Below the pieces are notes generated by a model. That model had not been told where the DNA came from. It saw only the letters and a program-made list of their open reading frames with translations, and made no database searches. Of a stretch of 64,000 nt of DNA, positions 33,747 through 42,825 are shown in pieces. The stretch is from Nodularia sp. NIES-3585 (GTDB lineage: Bacteria; Cyanobacteriota; Cyanobacteriia; Cyanobacteriales; Nostocaceae). Within the stretch, counting starts at the first letter, position 1. The number at the start of each line of letters is the position of its first letter. The stretch covers positions 1,065,567 to 1,129,566 of the forward strand of contig NZ_BDUB01000001.1 of assembly GCF_002218065.1 (NCBI RefSeq), given 5' to 3'. A program made the translations under genes and the position numbers.

Positions 33747-34664
33747 TTGGCTAACCTCCTAGAACTATACGTCAAACTGGTGGGATTAGTCCTAGTAGGC
33801 TTTATTCTGGGACGCAAACTACCTAACTCAGTTCCTACTCGTCTGGGTCAATGGTTATTTTGGGTAGGAGTACCGATAAGCATTGTAGCTTTTTTACGTC
33901 GAGCCGATTTATCGGGACAGATTTGGATTGCCCCGGCGATCGCCTATTTAGCCATTTCACTAGGGGCATTTTTGGCTTGGTGGGGAATGAAAGGGCAAGC
34001 CTATTTCACCAAAACCACTCACCAAAAATCAACTCAAGGTAGTTTGCTTCTGGCGGCAATGGTGGGTAACACTGGTAATCTTGGTTATCCCATCACCCTC
34101 GCTTTAGTAGGTCAAGAATACTTTGCCTGGGCTTTATTCTACGATATGTTGGGATCACTATTCGGTGCTTATGGCTTCGGAATAGTCTTAGCATCTCATT
34201 TCGGCGGTAATGTCAGGAATTATGGGCAAATTACCCAGTCTCTTTTGATCAATCCCGCCCTGTGGAGTTTCGGGTTTGGCTTACTATTTCGAGCCGTGAC
34301 GCTCCCCCCTTTCCTTGAATCTACTCTAGAAACATTAGGTTGGGGCGTTATTGCTGTAACTATAGTATTAATTGGGATGCGACTTTCTGGGCTTAATTCT
34401 TGGGACAGGCTACCGGAGGCAGGAATCAGCTTAACAATTAAAATGTTCATTGTTCCCCTGGTTATCGGCAGCACATTATCACTTTTTGGCGTAACTGGAG
34501 AACCGGCACAGGTAATTGTGCTACAAATGGCTATGCCTCCAGCATTTGCCACATTGGTAATTGCGGAAACCTTTAATCTTGACCGCGATTTGGCAGTTAC
34601 CTGTTTAGCGGTAGGAGCTATGGTCTTACTTGTTACTCTTCCTCTTTGGCTATGGCTATTTTGA
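33747..34664 (+). CDS. AEC-family (auxin efflux carrier-like) membrane transporter
   Basis: 305 residues from a TTG start; no nearby in-frame ATG fits the conserved N-terminus (LYVKLVGLVLVGFILGRKLP). About ten hydrophobic segments occur. The central unwound segments typical of this family are visible in AAMVGNTGNLGYPITLALVG and VLQMAMPPAFATLVIAETF. Bacterial members export malonate, malate or other organic acids. It lies 15 bases before the chromate-type transporter gene, so the two are probably co-transcribed. Confidence 0.85.
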   Translation: MANLLELYVKLVGLVLVGFILGRKLPNSVPTRLGQWLFWVGVPISIVAFLRRADLSGQIWIAPAIAYLAISLGAFLAWWGMKGQAYFTKTTHQKSTQGSLLLAAMVGNTGNLGYPITLALVGQEYFAWALFYDMLGSLFGAYGFGIVLASHFGGNVRNYGQITQSLLINPALWSFGFGLLFRAVTLPPFLESTLETLGWGVIAVTIVLIGMRLSGLNSWDRLPEAGISLTIKMFIVPLVIGSTLSLFGVTGEPAQVIVLQMAMPPAFATLVIAETFNLDRDLAVTCLAVGAMVLLVTLPLWLWLF

Positions 34665-34679
34665 TTTGGTAAAGTAATC

Positions 34680-35882
34680 ATGCCTAGCTTATCTGCCCGA
34701 TTGCTAGAACTTGCTCAAATTTTCCTCAAGCTGGGCTTAATTGGTTTTGGTGGACCGCAAGCTCACATTGCCATGATTAATGATGAAGCTGTGGTGCGGC
34801 GAGGTTGGTTTACCCAAGAACAATTTTTGGAAGGAGTCGCGGTTTGCGAGATGTTACCTGGGCCGGCTTCCACTCAGATGGGAATTTATACTGGGTATGT
34901 GCGGGCGGGACAATTGGGAGCTTTGGTAGCAGGTATTTGTTTTATCTTGCCGGCTTTTTTAATTGTGCTGACTTTATCTTGGGCATATTTCCGCTTTCAG
35001 GGGATACCGCAAATTGAAGATTTGTTTCTGGGGGTGACACCTGTTGTCATTGCGATCATCTTTGGGTTTTGTTGGAAGTTAGCAAAACGGGCAATTACAG
35101 ATGTCAAAGGTGTGGCGATCGCTTTAGCTGTCCTACTTGCTACCTGGCTATTTCAAGTCAATATTCTGTTGCAATTGGTCTTAGCGGGGATTGTCGGGTT
35201 AATCCTTTACAGTCCATCAAATCGCACCAGTGCTTTGTTAGTTCCCCTTTTACCGATGATGCAGGTGCTACCCAAAACCCTGGCGACTGTATCTACTGAC
35301 ACATTAGCATTGTCCAGCTTTTGGGGACTAGAACGGATTCAAGAGTATTATTTAACGTTAATATTTTTCTTCTTAAAAGTCGGTAGTTTTATCTTCGGAG
35401 GTGGGTTAGTGATTATCCCCTTGCTGGAGTCGGAAGTAGTCAATCAATTTCATTGGTTAACCCGCAGCGAATTTCTGGACGGTGTTGCTATTGGTGAATT
35501 TACTCCGGGTCCGGTGGTGATTACGGCGGCTTTTGTCGGCTATAAAGTGGCTGGGGTAATGGGTGCTTTAATTTCGGCGATCGCCATTTTTACGCCATCG
35601 TTTCTCTTTATTATGGGGGCTGCACCGCTGTTAGTTCGCATTCGTCAAAACCCTTGGATTCGCAGCTTTTTGAAAGGAGTTACTCCTGCGGTTTTGGGTG
35701 CGATCGCAGCTGCGGCAATTCCCCTCGCACAAACTGCTATTATCCAAGATACTCTGGGGCGCTCGATCTTAGCAGCCATGATCAGCATACTGGCTTTAAT
35801 TGCTATGATCCGCTTCAAGTGTCCCACATGGCAGTTAGTCCCCGCTGGTGCGATTATCGGCTTGATTGCTGGCACTTTTTAA
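34680..35882 (+). CDS. chrA: CHR-family (chromate-type) transporter, two-domain form
   Basis: 400 residues made of two homologous CHR halves. The first has FLKLGLIGFGGPQAHIAM and CEMLPGPASTQMGIYTGY; the second has FFLKVGSFIFGGGLVIIPLLE and GEFTPGPVVITAAFVGY. The GFGGP/FGGG and PGP motifs are hallmarks. Members transport chromate or sulfate-like anions; resistance to chromate needs testing. It follows the AEC gene closely. Confidence 0.9.
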   Translation: MPSLSARLLELAQIFLKLGLIGFGGPQAHIAMINDEAVVRRGWFTQEQFLEGVAVCEMLPGPASTQMGIYTGYVRAGQLGALVAGICFILPAFLIVLTLSWAYFRFQGIPQIEDLFLGVTPVVIAIIFGFCWKLAKRAITDVKGVAIALAVLLATWLFQVNILLQLVLAGIVGLILYSPSNRTSALLVPLLPMMQVLPKTLATVSTDTLALSSFWGLERIQEYYLTLIFFFLKVGSFIFGGGLVIIPLLESEVVNQFHWLTRSEFLDGVAIGEFTPGPVVITAAFVGYKVAGVMGALISAIAIFTPSFLFIMGAAPLLVRIRQNPWIRSFLKGVTPAVLGAIAAAAIPLAQTAIIQDTLGRSILAAMISILALIAMIRFKCPTWQLVPAGAIIGLIAGTF

Positions 35883-35893
35883 AGTTGCTTCCT

Positions 35894-35928
35894 CTCACTC
35901 CCCACTCCCCACTCCCTACTCCCCACTC
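35894..35928. repeat. CCCACTC heptamer tandem repeat
   Basis: Five units of (C)CNACTC lie in the short gap between convergent chrA and the phosphoribosyltransferase gene, touching the stop codon of the latter. Confidence 0.85.
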
Positions 35929-36445
35929 AACACGGTTGACTTATTTTGTCTGTTAGTTCTGCGGGGTTCATGTTTTCATAGTGTTCAAAGGGTTGATGAA
36001 TCCAGGGGTTATCGGACAGATAATCGACATAATAATCTGGTTTGATGGTAGAACAAGCTTTATACCACAGTACCGCCGTGCGAATTTCTGCAACCGGGAA
36101 TTTACTATTTTCCTGGAGCCAAGGTATAGTTTGCTCAAGTGTGATTCCAGAGTCTACCAAGTCATCAACTAGGAGTATGTGCGAACCTAAGTTTTCTGTT
36201 GTCATTGTTAAATGGCGAGACAAGGTTAAATTGCCTCTTTCTTGCTTACCAGAACCACTGTAAGAAGATGTCGCTAAAATTGCCAAGGGCTGCTGATATA
36301 TCCGGGAAATGATATCTCCCACTCGCAGTCCTCCTCTAGCCAGACAAACAATCTGGTTGAACTCCCAACCTGATTGATATATCTGAGCAGCTAGATGTTC
36401 AATTTTTTGGTGATAATCTGACCAAGAAACATAAAGGTCTGGCAT
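35927..36445 (-). CDS. Phosphoribosyltransferase-family protein
   Basis: 172 residues from the ATG at 36445 (MPDLYVSWSDYHQ), chosen over an upstream start because it matches the family's beginning. The PRPP-binding motif HILLVDDLVDSGITLEQT is near 100-115, and IVCLARGGLRVGDIISR forms the flexible-loop side. It resembles hypoxanthine/xanthine-type PRTases that salvage purine bases, though the family also has regulators. The C-terminal YYVDYLSDNPWIHQPFE segment is typical. It is divergent from the GPH symporter gene. Confidence 0.85.
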   Translation of the reverse strand: MPDLYVSWSDYHQKIEHLAAQIYQSGWEFNQIVCLARGGLRVGDIISRIYQQPLAILATSSYSGSGKQERGNLTLSRHLTMTTENLGSHILLVDDLVDSGITLEQTIPWLQENSKFPVAEIRTAVLWYKACSTIKPDYYVDYLSDNPWIHQPFEHYENMNPAELTDKISQPC

Positions 36446-36500
36446 AAATAAAGTGATTTTTAGGTGATACTGAAGCAACTACAGACTGTTGATTTTAATT

Positions 36501-37949
36501 ATGAGCATAAACGATTCTGTTGATGAGTTTGCCCGAATGAATCCAGAAAATCCCAAACTGGATTTGAAAACCAAACTAGCTTATGGCGCTGGAGATTTTG
36601 GCCCGGCTATTACTGGCAATATTTCCATATTTTTTCTGCTGATTTTCTTTACCAATGTGGCTGGGATTCCGGCTGGTTTAGCTGGTAGCGTTTTAATGAT
36701 TGGTAAAATCTGGGATGCTATCAACGATCCGATTATTGGGGTGTTGTCAGATAGAACTAAATCACGTCGCTGGGGTCGTCGTTTACCTTGGATGTTTTAC
36801 GGCGCAATCCCTTTTGGCATAATCTTTTTTTTGCAGTGGACTGTACCGCGTTTTAGTGCTGACCAGAGTAGTAATATGTGGCCACTGTTTTGGTATTACG
36901 TCGCCATTGGGTTACTATCTCAGGTGTTTTACACCGTTGTGAGTTTGCCTTATACAGCACTGACTCCAGAACTAACTCAAAATTATGATGAACGGACTAG
37001 TTTGAATAGCTTTCGCTTCGCTTTTTCGATTAGTGGCAGTATTTTATCGCTGATTTTAGCGCAAATTATTTTTTCTACCATTAGCGATCGCGAAGAACAA
37101 TATCTAGTTTTAGCCGCAGTTTGTGCGGTAATTTCGGTTTTGGCGTTATATGTCTGTATTTTCGGAGTCCGCGATCGCGTCTTAGCTTTTGAGGCCAAAC
37201 GCACCCAAACCGAACAACCTGCATCTATACCCTTCTTTGAACAACTAAAAATCGTCTTTAGCAATCGACCTTTTCTATTTGTAATTGGCATATATCTTTT
37301 TTCGTGGTTAGGAGTACAGGTGACAGCCACCACTATTCCTTATTTTGTCGTCAACTATATGCGTCTTAATGACTCAGATGTTCCCACAGTGATGATTGCA
37401 GTCCAAGGAACTGCCTTGTTGATGTTATTTGTTTGGAGCGCTTTGAGCCAGAAAATCGGCAAAAAAGTCGTTTATTTTCTGGGTATGAGTTCATGGATTA
37501 TCGCCGCAGGAGGACTGTTTTTTTTACGCCCTGGTCAAATAGGGTTGATGTATCTCCTGGCTTTCATGGCAGGTGTGGGCGTATCCACTGCTTATTTAGT
37601 TCCTTGGTCACTGATTCCAGATGTCATTGATTTAGATGAACTCCAAACCGGACAACGCCGAGAAGGCATTTTTTATGGTTTTATGGTTTTGCTGCAAAAG
37701 TTAGGTTTAGCTTTAGGAATATTTTTAGTAGGAAACGCCTTGCAAGCAGCTGGTTTCCAAGCAACTATCCCAGGACAAACTACACCCATACAACCCGAAT
37801 CAGCTTTAGTAGCCATCCGCATCGCCGTTGGTCCCTTACCGACAATTTTCTTAATTTGTGGTTTATTTCTCACATATTTTTACCCCATCACCCGTGAGAT
37901 GCACGCTGAAATTATGATGAAACTCAAAGCACGTCAATCTGAAATCTAA
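36501..37949 (+). CDS. GPH-family (glycoside-pentoside-hexuronide) cation symporter, MFS
   Basis: 482 residues from the ATG at 36501. Twelve hydrophobic segments; LAYGAGDFGPAITGNISIFFLLIFFTNVAG is the family's start, and DPIIGVLSDRTKSRRWGRRLPWM is the conserved loop 2-3. DVIDLDELQTGQRREGIFYGF, between helices 10 and 11, is also diagnostic. Members import sugars with Na+ or H+; the sugar is unknown. It shares its promoter region with the phosphoribosyltransferase gene on the other strand. Confidence 0.9.
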   Translation: MSINDSVDEFARMNPENPKLDLKTKLAYGAGDFGPAITGNISIFFLLIFFTNVAGIPAGLAGSVLMIGKIWDAINDPIIGVLSDRTKSRRWGRRLPWMFYGAIPFGIIFFLQWTVPRFSADQSSNMWPLFWYYVAIGLLSQVFYTVVSLPYTALTPELTQNYDERTSLNSFRFAFSISGSILSLILAQIIFSTISDREEQYLVLAAVCAVISVLALYVCIFGVRDRVLAFEAKRTQTEQPASIPFFEQLKIVFSNRPFLFVIGIYLFSWLGVQVTATTIPYFVVNYMRLNDSDVPTVMIAVQGTALLMLFVWSALSQKIGKKVVYFLGMSSWIIAAGGLFFLRPGQIGLMYLLAFMAGVGVSTAYLVPWSLIPDVIDLDELQTGQRREGIFYGFMVLLQKLGLALGIFLVGNALQAAGFQATIPGQTTPIQPESALVAIRIAVGPLPTIFLICGLFLTYFYPITREMHAEIMMKLKARQSEI

Positions 37950-38081
37950 AATCTAAAATCCAAAATTGTGTAATGCACTCATTGGACCTCCCATGACTAG
38001 ATGTCACGAGTGTACATCTGGCAAAAATCAAAATTGGACTATTATAGCTGAGTATTGAAATATTTGGATTGTAAAAACGCT

Positions 38082-38459
38082 ATGACTACAGTGACATCCC
38101 AGGAAATTGCCCTCTTTCGTTCTCAATTAGCTGATGATTCAAGAGCGATGGAAGCGCTAGACTTGATTGAGGATTGTGATGGAGATTTAGAAGATGCAGC
38201 CATGAGTCTGGCGATTCGGGCGGGACAAGAACCAGGGATGACTAATTCCGAGTGGTTGGATGCTATGGCGAGAAAATGGCGTGCAGTCATTTGTGAACAA
38301 GAATACCGCGAAGATTTGTTGAGTAACTCTTTGGTGAGTATCATGGAACGGCTCAAAACCATGCCGGCCTTTCCTCAAATTTTGGCAACACCAGTTCTCA
38401 TATATATTCTCAAGCAAGGTGTGAAGGATTTTTGTGAGCCAATGGATTCGCTCAAGTGA
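38082..38459 (+). CDS. Cyanobacterial conserved protein, unknown function
   Basis: 125 residues starting at the ATG at 38082 (a TTG nine codons upstream is in frame but looks like spacer). The sequence is soluble and helical, with DLIEDCDGDLEDAAMSLAIRAG (UBA-like helix pattern) and NSEWLDAMARKWRAVIC. I know close relatives only as hypothetical proteins in cyanobacteria. No signal peptide or membrane segment. Confidence 0.68.
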   Translation: MTTVTSQEIALFRSQLADDSRAMEALDLIEDCDGDLEDAAMSLAIRAGQEPGMTNSEWLDAMARKWRAVICEQEYREDLLSNSLVSIMERLKTMPAFPQILATPVLIYILKQGVKDFCEPMDSLK

Positions 38460-38650
38460 TATCTGACCCCAGAAAATGGGATAATAGGGAGATGCGAAAA
38501 ACAATTCTACATTTCCCAGATCACACCAGTTATCCTGGTCTTTTCTACCCTGTCTATTTCTGAATCTCTGAATTTAGGCGCAAGTTTAATTTCTCTAGCA
38601 CTGATAGGCTGTTAATTAAGAACTTTTATCAATCAATTATTATTTAATCA

Positions 38651-39157
38651 ATGAATTACGTTGTTGCCGTGTTACCAGACCGTATCCAAGCCGAAGGCGC
38701 TTACTTAGCTCTAGAAGCCGAGGGTATCAAAAGCACTATCTTGGGTAGGGGTTATAAAACTGCTGACGAGTTTGGCTTGGTTGATCCCAAAGAGCAAGCC
38801 ATAAAGCAAGCAAAGCTGATGTCATACTGGCTAGTACCATTCGGCTTTTTTGCAGGTTTTACCTTCAGCCTGATTACAGGTTTAGATACCTTTGCTTGGG
38901 CGGGGGAAATTGGTAATCACATCGTTGGGGGACTGCTGGGCGCTGGTAGTGGCGCTATGGGTAGTGTGTTTGTGGGTGGTGGTGTTGGCTTAGTGCTGGG
39001 TGGTGGTGATGCTTTACCCTACCGCAATCGCTTAGATATGGGTAAATATATAGTTGTGGTTCAGGTTACTGAAGCAATTAGTCGGCAAGTAACCCGGATA
39101 TTACGTAAATTTGAGCCAGAAAATATTCAGGGTTATGCTGATACAAGCAACACTTAA
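38651..39157 (+). CDS. Conserved membrane protein with glycine-rich core
   Basis: 168 residues. The N-terminal part (MNYVVAVLPDRIQAEGAYLALEAEGI) has a ferredoxin-like look, as in small stress-related domains. The middle has two hydrophobic segments, WLVPFGFFAGFTFSLITG and a Gly-rich VGGLLGAGSGAMGSVFVGGGVGLVLGGG segment. The end returns to a soluble beta-alpha pattern (KYIVVVQVTEAISRQVTRIL). Function unknown. The 32 bases to the next gene are four AAAATTT heptamers, so the pair may be one operon. Confidence 0.68.
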   Translation: MNYVVAVLPDRIQAEGAYLALEAEGIKSTILGRGYKTADEFGLVDPKEQAIKQAKLMSYWLVPFGFFAGFTFSLITGLDTFAWAGEIGNHIVGGLLGAGSGAMGSVFVGGGVGLVLGGGDALPYRNRLDMGKYIVVVQVTEAISRQVTRILRKFEPENIQGYADTSNT

Positions 39158-39184
39158 AAATTTAAAATTTAAAATTTAAAATTT
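39157..39184. repeat. AAAATTT heptamer tandem repeat as intergenic spacer
   Basis: Four exact AAAATTT units run from the last base of the upstream stop codon to six bases before the next ATG, so the repeat forms almost the whole spacer. Confidence 0.9.
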
Positions 39185-39189
39185 GGATA

Positions 39190-39969
39190 ATGTTACCAAG
39201 AGAAGAACTTTTAAAGGGTGTTGAAAATCGAGATAGTGTAGCTCGTGTGATTGATCAGGCAGAACAAGCTATTAAGACTTGGGAAGTAGTTGTGACTGAT
39301 TTTTTGTCTCCGCCGGAATTGGCAGAAATTAACAGGGTATTCAGCCGGTTAACAGACGTGGAATTAGTGGCGTGGGGCGGTTATCCCCAAGCAGAACGCC
39401 AAAGAATTGCGATCGCACGTTCGGAACTTCCCCTAGATCAATCTCAAGTTGACCTCGTAGCCCTAGAATTTGCTGGTAATTTTCTTTTTGATACCGCCTC
39501 TCACCGCGACTTTTTAGGCGCAATGCTGGGGACAGGAATCGTGCGTGAAAAGACAGGAGATATCATCGTTCTGGGTGAACGGGGAGCGCAAGCCATTGTC
39601 GCCCCGGAGTTAGCAGAATTTTTAGAAATGACTCTGCAACAGGTGCGATCTGTGCCGGTGAAAACTCAGCGAATTGATATCAACGAGTTAAAGGTTAGAG
39701 AACCGAAGAAGAAGGAATTAACCACAGTTGAGGCTTCTTTGCGCTTAGATGCGATCGCCTCGGCTGGTTTTGGGATGTCCCGCAGCAAAATGGTTAATTA
39801 TATTGAGGGTGGTGATGTCCGCGTCAATTGGAAAGACGTTAGTCAAGCTAGTTCTCAAGTCAAATCAGGTGACTTAATCGCTATTCGCGGTAAAGGACGT
39901 TTAGAAGTAGGGGAAATTGCCGTTACTAAAAAAGAACGTTACCGAATTCAATTAACAAGATATATGTAA
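39190..39969 (+). CDS. Photosystem II S4 domain protein (YlmH-like RNA-binding protein)
   Basis: 259 residues, normal length. The N-terminal half (KGVENRDSVARVIDQAEQA, WGGYPQAERQRIAIARSE) is the YlmH-type region. The C-terminal S4 RNA-binding domain spans about 180-240 (EASLRLDAIASAGFGMSRSKMVNYIEGGDVRVNWK). This family is widespread in cyanobacteria and chloroplasts and is annotated from its association with photosystem II; the exact RNA target is unknown to me. It follows the Gly-rich membrane protein gene. Confidence 0.92.
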   Translation: MLPREELLKGVENRDSVARVIDQAEQAIKTWEVVVTDFLSPPELAEINRVFSRLTDVELVAWGGYPQAERQRIAIARSELPLDQSQVDLVALEFAGNFLFDTASHRDFLGAMLGTGIVREKTGDIIVLGERGAQAIVAPELAEFLEMTLQQVRSVPVKTQRIDINELKVREPKKKELTTVEASLRLDAIASAGFGMSRSKMVNYIEGGDVRVNWKDVSQASSQVKSGDLIAIRGKGRLEVGEIAVTKKERYRIQLTRYM

Positions 39970-39973
39970 TTAA

Positions 39974-40096
39974 TTTAGATTTGTAATAGTTCCCAATGAA
40001 TATTTTTCCGAATTAATTCGCAGTGGTATTCCTGTGGAGTTAGATGCAGAAGATATGGAATTATTAGGAAGACAAAATGCGTTAATGCCTTGTTAA
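39974..40096 (+). pseudogene. Possible short gene remnant
   Basis: An open frame with no start codon runs FVIVPNEYFSELIRSGIPVELDAEDMELLGRQNAL to a TAA. The composition looks protein-like rather than random, but I do not recognise the family. It directly follows the PSII S4 gene. Confidence 0.25.
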
Positions 40097-40153
40097 TGAA
40101 GTTCGTAGTAAGGACTTGAGTCCTTTCCATTTCATTAGAATGGCTATACGCAT

Positions 40154-40186
40154 AGATCCCCGACTTCTCTAAGAAGTCGGGGATCT
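40154..40186. repeat. 15-bp perfect-stem palindrome
   Basis: AGATCCCCGACTTCT and AGAAGTCGGGGATCT flank a CTA loop. It is a widespread cyanobacterial palindromic repeat, and could act as a terminator here. Confidence 0.8.
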
Positions 40187-40297
40187 GGGTATTACTTTTT
40201 TAAGTTTGAGCTACTTATCATCGCATTCACTCAAAATTATTTAACTCAACCAGAATTTACCCACGATAATAGAATTAACCCTTGCGTGAAAATCATC

Positions 40298-40891
40298 ATG
40301 GAAACCCTCACCTTAAGCATACCTCCAAGCGTAGGTTTAACCGATGAGCAGTTTTATCAACTCTGCATTGCTAACGAACCTTGGCAATTAGAACTTACCC
40401 AGACTGGAGAATTAATTATTATGCCACCAACAGGTGGAGAAAGCGGAATTAGAAACTCTGATTTAATCACAGATTTAAATTTATGGAACCGTAAAACCAA
40501 GTTAGGCAAAGTTTTTGACTCTTCCACTGAGTTTAAATTACCCAATGGTGCATATCGCTGTCCTGATGCGGCTTGGGTGAAGTTAGAACGTTGGGAAGCT
40601 TTAACCAAAGATGAAAAAAGACGTTTTCCGCCTATCTGTCCTGATTTTGTCATTGAACTGCGTTCAGAAAGTGATAGTTTAACTAAATTACGCGCTAAAA
40701 TGCGGGAGTATCAAGAAAATGGTGCGCGGTTAGGTTGGTTAATTGATCCGCAAACACCTTCGGTAGAAATTTATCGCCCAGGACAAGATGTAGAAGTTTT
40801 GAATTTCTCTTTTGATCAACCTCCTCAACTTTCTGGTGAAGCAGTTCTACCTGGTTTTGTTTTAGATTTGACAATTATTTTAAATCCATAG
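40298..40891 (+). CDS. Uma2-family (DUF820) PD-(D/E)XK nuclease-like protein
   Basis: 197 residues from the ATG at 40298 (GTG at 40286 also possible). The fold pattern is typical: LTDEQFYQLCIANEPWQLELTQTGELIIMPPTGGESG, then YRCPDAAWVKLERW (Asp), DFVIELRSESDSLTKLRAKMREYQENGARLGWLIDP (Glu-x-Arg/Lys-like). The family is greatly expanded in cyanobacteria and has a restriction-endonuclease-like fold; the target is unknown. It is isolated, with repeats and gene debris on both sides. Confidence 0.88.
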   Translation: METLTLSIPPSVGLTDEQFYQLCIANEPWQLELTQTGELIIMPPTGGESGIRNSDLITDLNLWNRKTKLGKVFDSSTEFKLPNGAYRCPDAAWVKLERWEALTKDEKRRFPPICPDFVIELRSESDSLTKLRAKMREYQENGARLGWLIDPQTPSVEIYRPGQDVEVLNFSFDQPPQLSGEAVLPGFVLDLTIILNP

Positions 40892-40914
40892 AGTAGGTTA
40901 CAGAAAATACTCGT

Positions 40915-41022
40915 TTATGGAAGTATTTCTAACCATGAGTGCCAATTATTCATACTGGTAAAATCAAGCAAAGCTTCACCGATATCTTCTCATTGTTCAA
41001 GAGAAAGAGTTTCTAAAATGCC
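40915..41022 (-). pseudogene. C-terminal DUF4351-like fragment of an Rpn/PDDEXK-type protein
   Basis: The minus strand reads ILETLSLEQ, a stop codon, then EDIGEALLDFTSMNNWHSWLE. It matches the C-terminal domain found on many cyanobacterial Rpn-type nuclease/transposase proteins (LEQLEDLGEALLDF). Only this short tail remains and it carries an in-frame TGA. Confidence 0.6.
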
Positions 41023-41162
41023 TTACCAAGGATAGACATTACTGGCAAGATACTAATGGATACTAGACATAGTTCTTTAGGAGCTTCAGCTACAGCTTTC
41101 CTGTTAATCTCAAGTTTTGCTGCCGTTAAGAGTTAGTTGGGCTGCGCCCCGCTTCGCTAACA

Positions 41163-41186
41163 CGCAGAGGCGCAGAGGCGCAGAGA
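41163..41186. repeat. CGCAGAGG octamer tandem repeat
   Basis: Three 8-bp units CGCAGAGG/CGCAGAGA, preceded by a GCTGCGCCCCGCTTCGC palindromic stretch. The rest of the 290-base spacer upstream of the radical SAM gene shows no gene. Confidence 0.8.
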
Positions 41187-41314
41187 GGAAGAGTTAAGAG
41201 AATTCTATCTCGTTAAATTAATGGCAGCGAGTTTAGCAGTCTACAGCAAGAATTAATTTACCGGATATTGACTGAAATATCTGGAGTATTTTACTATGGA
41301 AGCAGAGGAAACAG

Positions 41315-41935
41315 ATGGAAACTAAACTAACGGAACCATCAGCAGCAGTCACTGAAATTCCGGCTGGCTATCTGAATATCATGGGTTATGTGGATGAGTC
41401 AGAAGTTAATGGCCCTGGAACTCGTGCTGTTGTCTGGGTTCAAGGTTGTCCCCGTGAATGTTCTGGCTGCTTTAATCCTGAGTCCTGGTCTTTTGGAATT
41501 AATCAATTAATTTCTGTTGATACTCTGGCTGAGAATATCCTCAGCAAACCGAATAATATAGGTGTGACGTTTTCCGGTGGAGAACCTTTTTGGCAAGCTG
41601 CTGCACTAGCGTCTTTGGCTCGTAAGCTCAAAGCTGCGGGGTTAAATGTGATGTCTTTTACTGGGTTCACCCTCAAGCAATTACAGTCTGAATCGGCTCC
41701 CCCAGATTCGGCCGCCTTATTAGCAGAATTAGATATCTTGATTGATGGTCCTTTTGTGGAGTCTCTAGCAATTAATTCTCCCACTTCTGTGGTTTCTTCT
41801 AGCAATCAAGGAGTTAATGTCTTCAACCCAGATTTAGCAGACCAAATAAATTGGGCGAGCGACCAGATAGAAATTCATATCCTCAAGGATGGTAGCCGGA
41901 TTGTGACTGGTTATCAAGGCAGTTTGAGTGAATAA
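41315..41935 (+). CDS. NrdG-like radical SAM activating enzyme
   Basis: 206 residues. The radical SAM cluster motif reads CPRECSGCFNP (CxxxCxxC), near residue 49, followed by FSGGEPFWQA, the SAM-binding GGE motif. ELDILIDGPFV is typical of the anaerobic ribonucleotide reductase activase subfamily. No nrdD is linked, so the partner glycyl-radical enzyme or other target is unknown. The gene ends at a perfect 30-bp palindrome shared with convergent msrA. Confidence 0.85.
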   Translation: METKLTEPSAAVTEIPAGYLNIMGYVDESEVNGPGTRAVVWVQGCPRECSGCFNPESWSFGINQLISVDTLAENILSKPNNIGVTFSGGEPFWQAAALASLARKLKAAGLNVMSFTGFTLKQLQSESAPPDSAALLAELDILIDGPFVESLAINSPTSVVSSSNQGVNVFNPDLADQINWASDQIEIHILKDGSRIVTGYQGSLSE

Positions 41936-41969
41936 TTACTAATTAGACATCTCCAACAAAAAATAAAAA

Positions 41970-41999
41970 TGTAGAGACGTTGTATACAACGTCTCTACA
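41970..41999. terminator. Perfect 30-bp palindrome between convergent genes
   Basis: TGTAGAGACGTTGTA is followed at once by its exact reverse complement. It lies between the ends of the NrdG-like gene and msrA and could terminate both. The same unit in degenerate form occurs near 27263. Confidence 0.7.
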
Positions 42000-42031
42000 A
42001 GGGTTATGGAAGACAATTGATTCTTGATGAA

Positions 42032-42700
42032 TTAACCACTGACTTGAGATTCCACTACACCTATAGGACAAGCAACTTTTGTTCCTCCTAACCCACAATA
42101 GCCATTGGGGTTTTTGGCTAGATACTGCTGATGATAAGCTTCTGCGTAGTAAAATTCAGGCGCATCTAAAATTTCTGTGGTAATCTTGCCATAACCTGCT
42201 TTGTTGAGAGCTTCCTGATAAACATCCCGTGATGCTTCGGCTAGCTGCTTGTGGTCTTGGGAATAAACATAGATTCCCGAACGGTATTGAGTACCAGCAT
42301 CATTACCTTGGCGCATTCCTTGGGTGGGGTTATGGCTTTCCCAAAAGACTTTCAGCAGTTGAGAGTAACTAATTACTTTGGGGTCAAAGACAACCAAGAC
42401 TACCTCATTGTGACCAGTCATTCCGCTACACACTTCATCATAACTGGGATTTGGGGTGCTACCAGCAGCATAACCCACCGCAGTTGTATAGACTCCTTCA
42501 AGTTGCCAAAATTTGCGTTCTGCACCCCAAAAGCACCCTAAGCCAAATACTGCTTTCTCCAAGCCTTCCGGAAAAGGAGCTTTTAAAGTCTTCTTATTTA
42601 CATAGTGTTCACTGGGTACTGGCATTGATTTTGCCCTTCCTGGCAAAGCTTCTTCCGGAGTGGGAATAACCAACTTTTTACCAAATCCAAATAGTCCCAT
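42032..42700 (-). CDS. msrA: Peptide-methionine (S)-S-oxide reductase
   Basis: 222 residues. [14 protein letters not shown] near residue 52 holds the catalytic Cys. The [14 protein letters not shown] and [23 protein letters not shown] blocks are the substrate pocket, and the closing [10 protein letters not shown] carries a possible resolving Cys. It repairs oxidised methionine in proteins. The N-terminal extension of about 40 residues ([19 protein letters not shown]) is typical of cyanobacterial and plant MsrA. Confidence 0.95.
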   Translation of the reverse strand: MGLFGFGKKLVIPTPEEALPGRAKSMPVPSEHYVNKKTLKAPFPEGLEKAVFGLGCFWGAERKFWQLEGVYTTAVGYAAGSTPNPSYDEVCSGMTGHNEVVLVVFDPKVISYSQLLKVFWESHNPTQGMRQGNDAGTQYRSGIYVYSQDHKQLAEASRDVYQEALNKAGYGKITTEILDAPEFYYAEAYHQQYLAKNPNGYCGLGGTKVACPIGVVESQVSG

Positions 42701-42825
42701 AGCTTTTAACTCTGATTTCTCATAAATTTCTTTACCTTACTTAACATTGTAAAGAATCTAGTACAGCTTGGGGAGTTTTGGAAATAGCTCATTTATCATT
42801 GCCCAACTCATGATTAAAAGTAATT

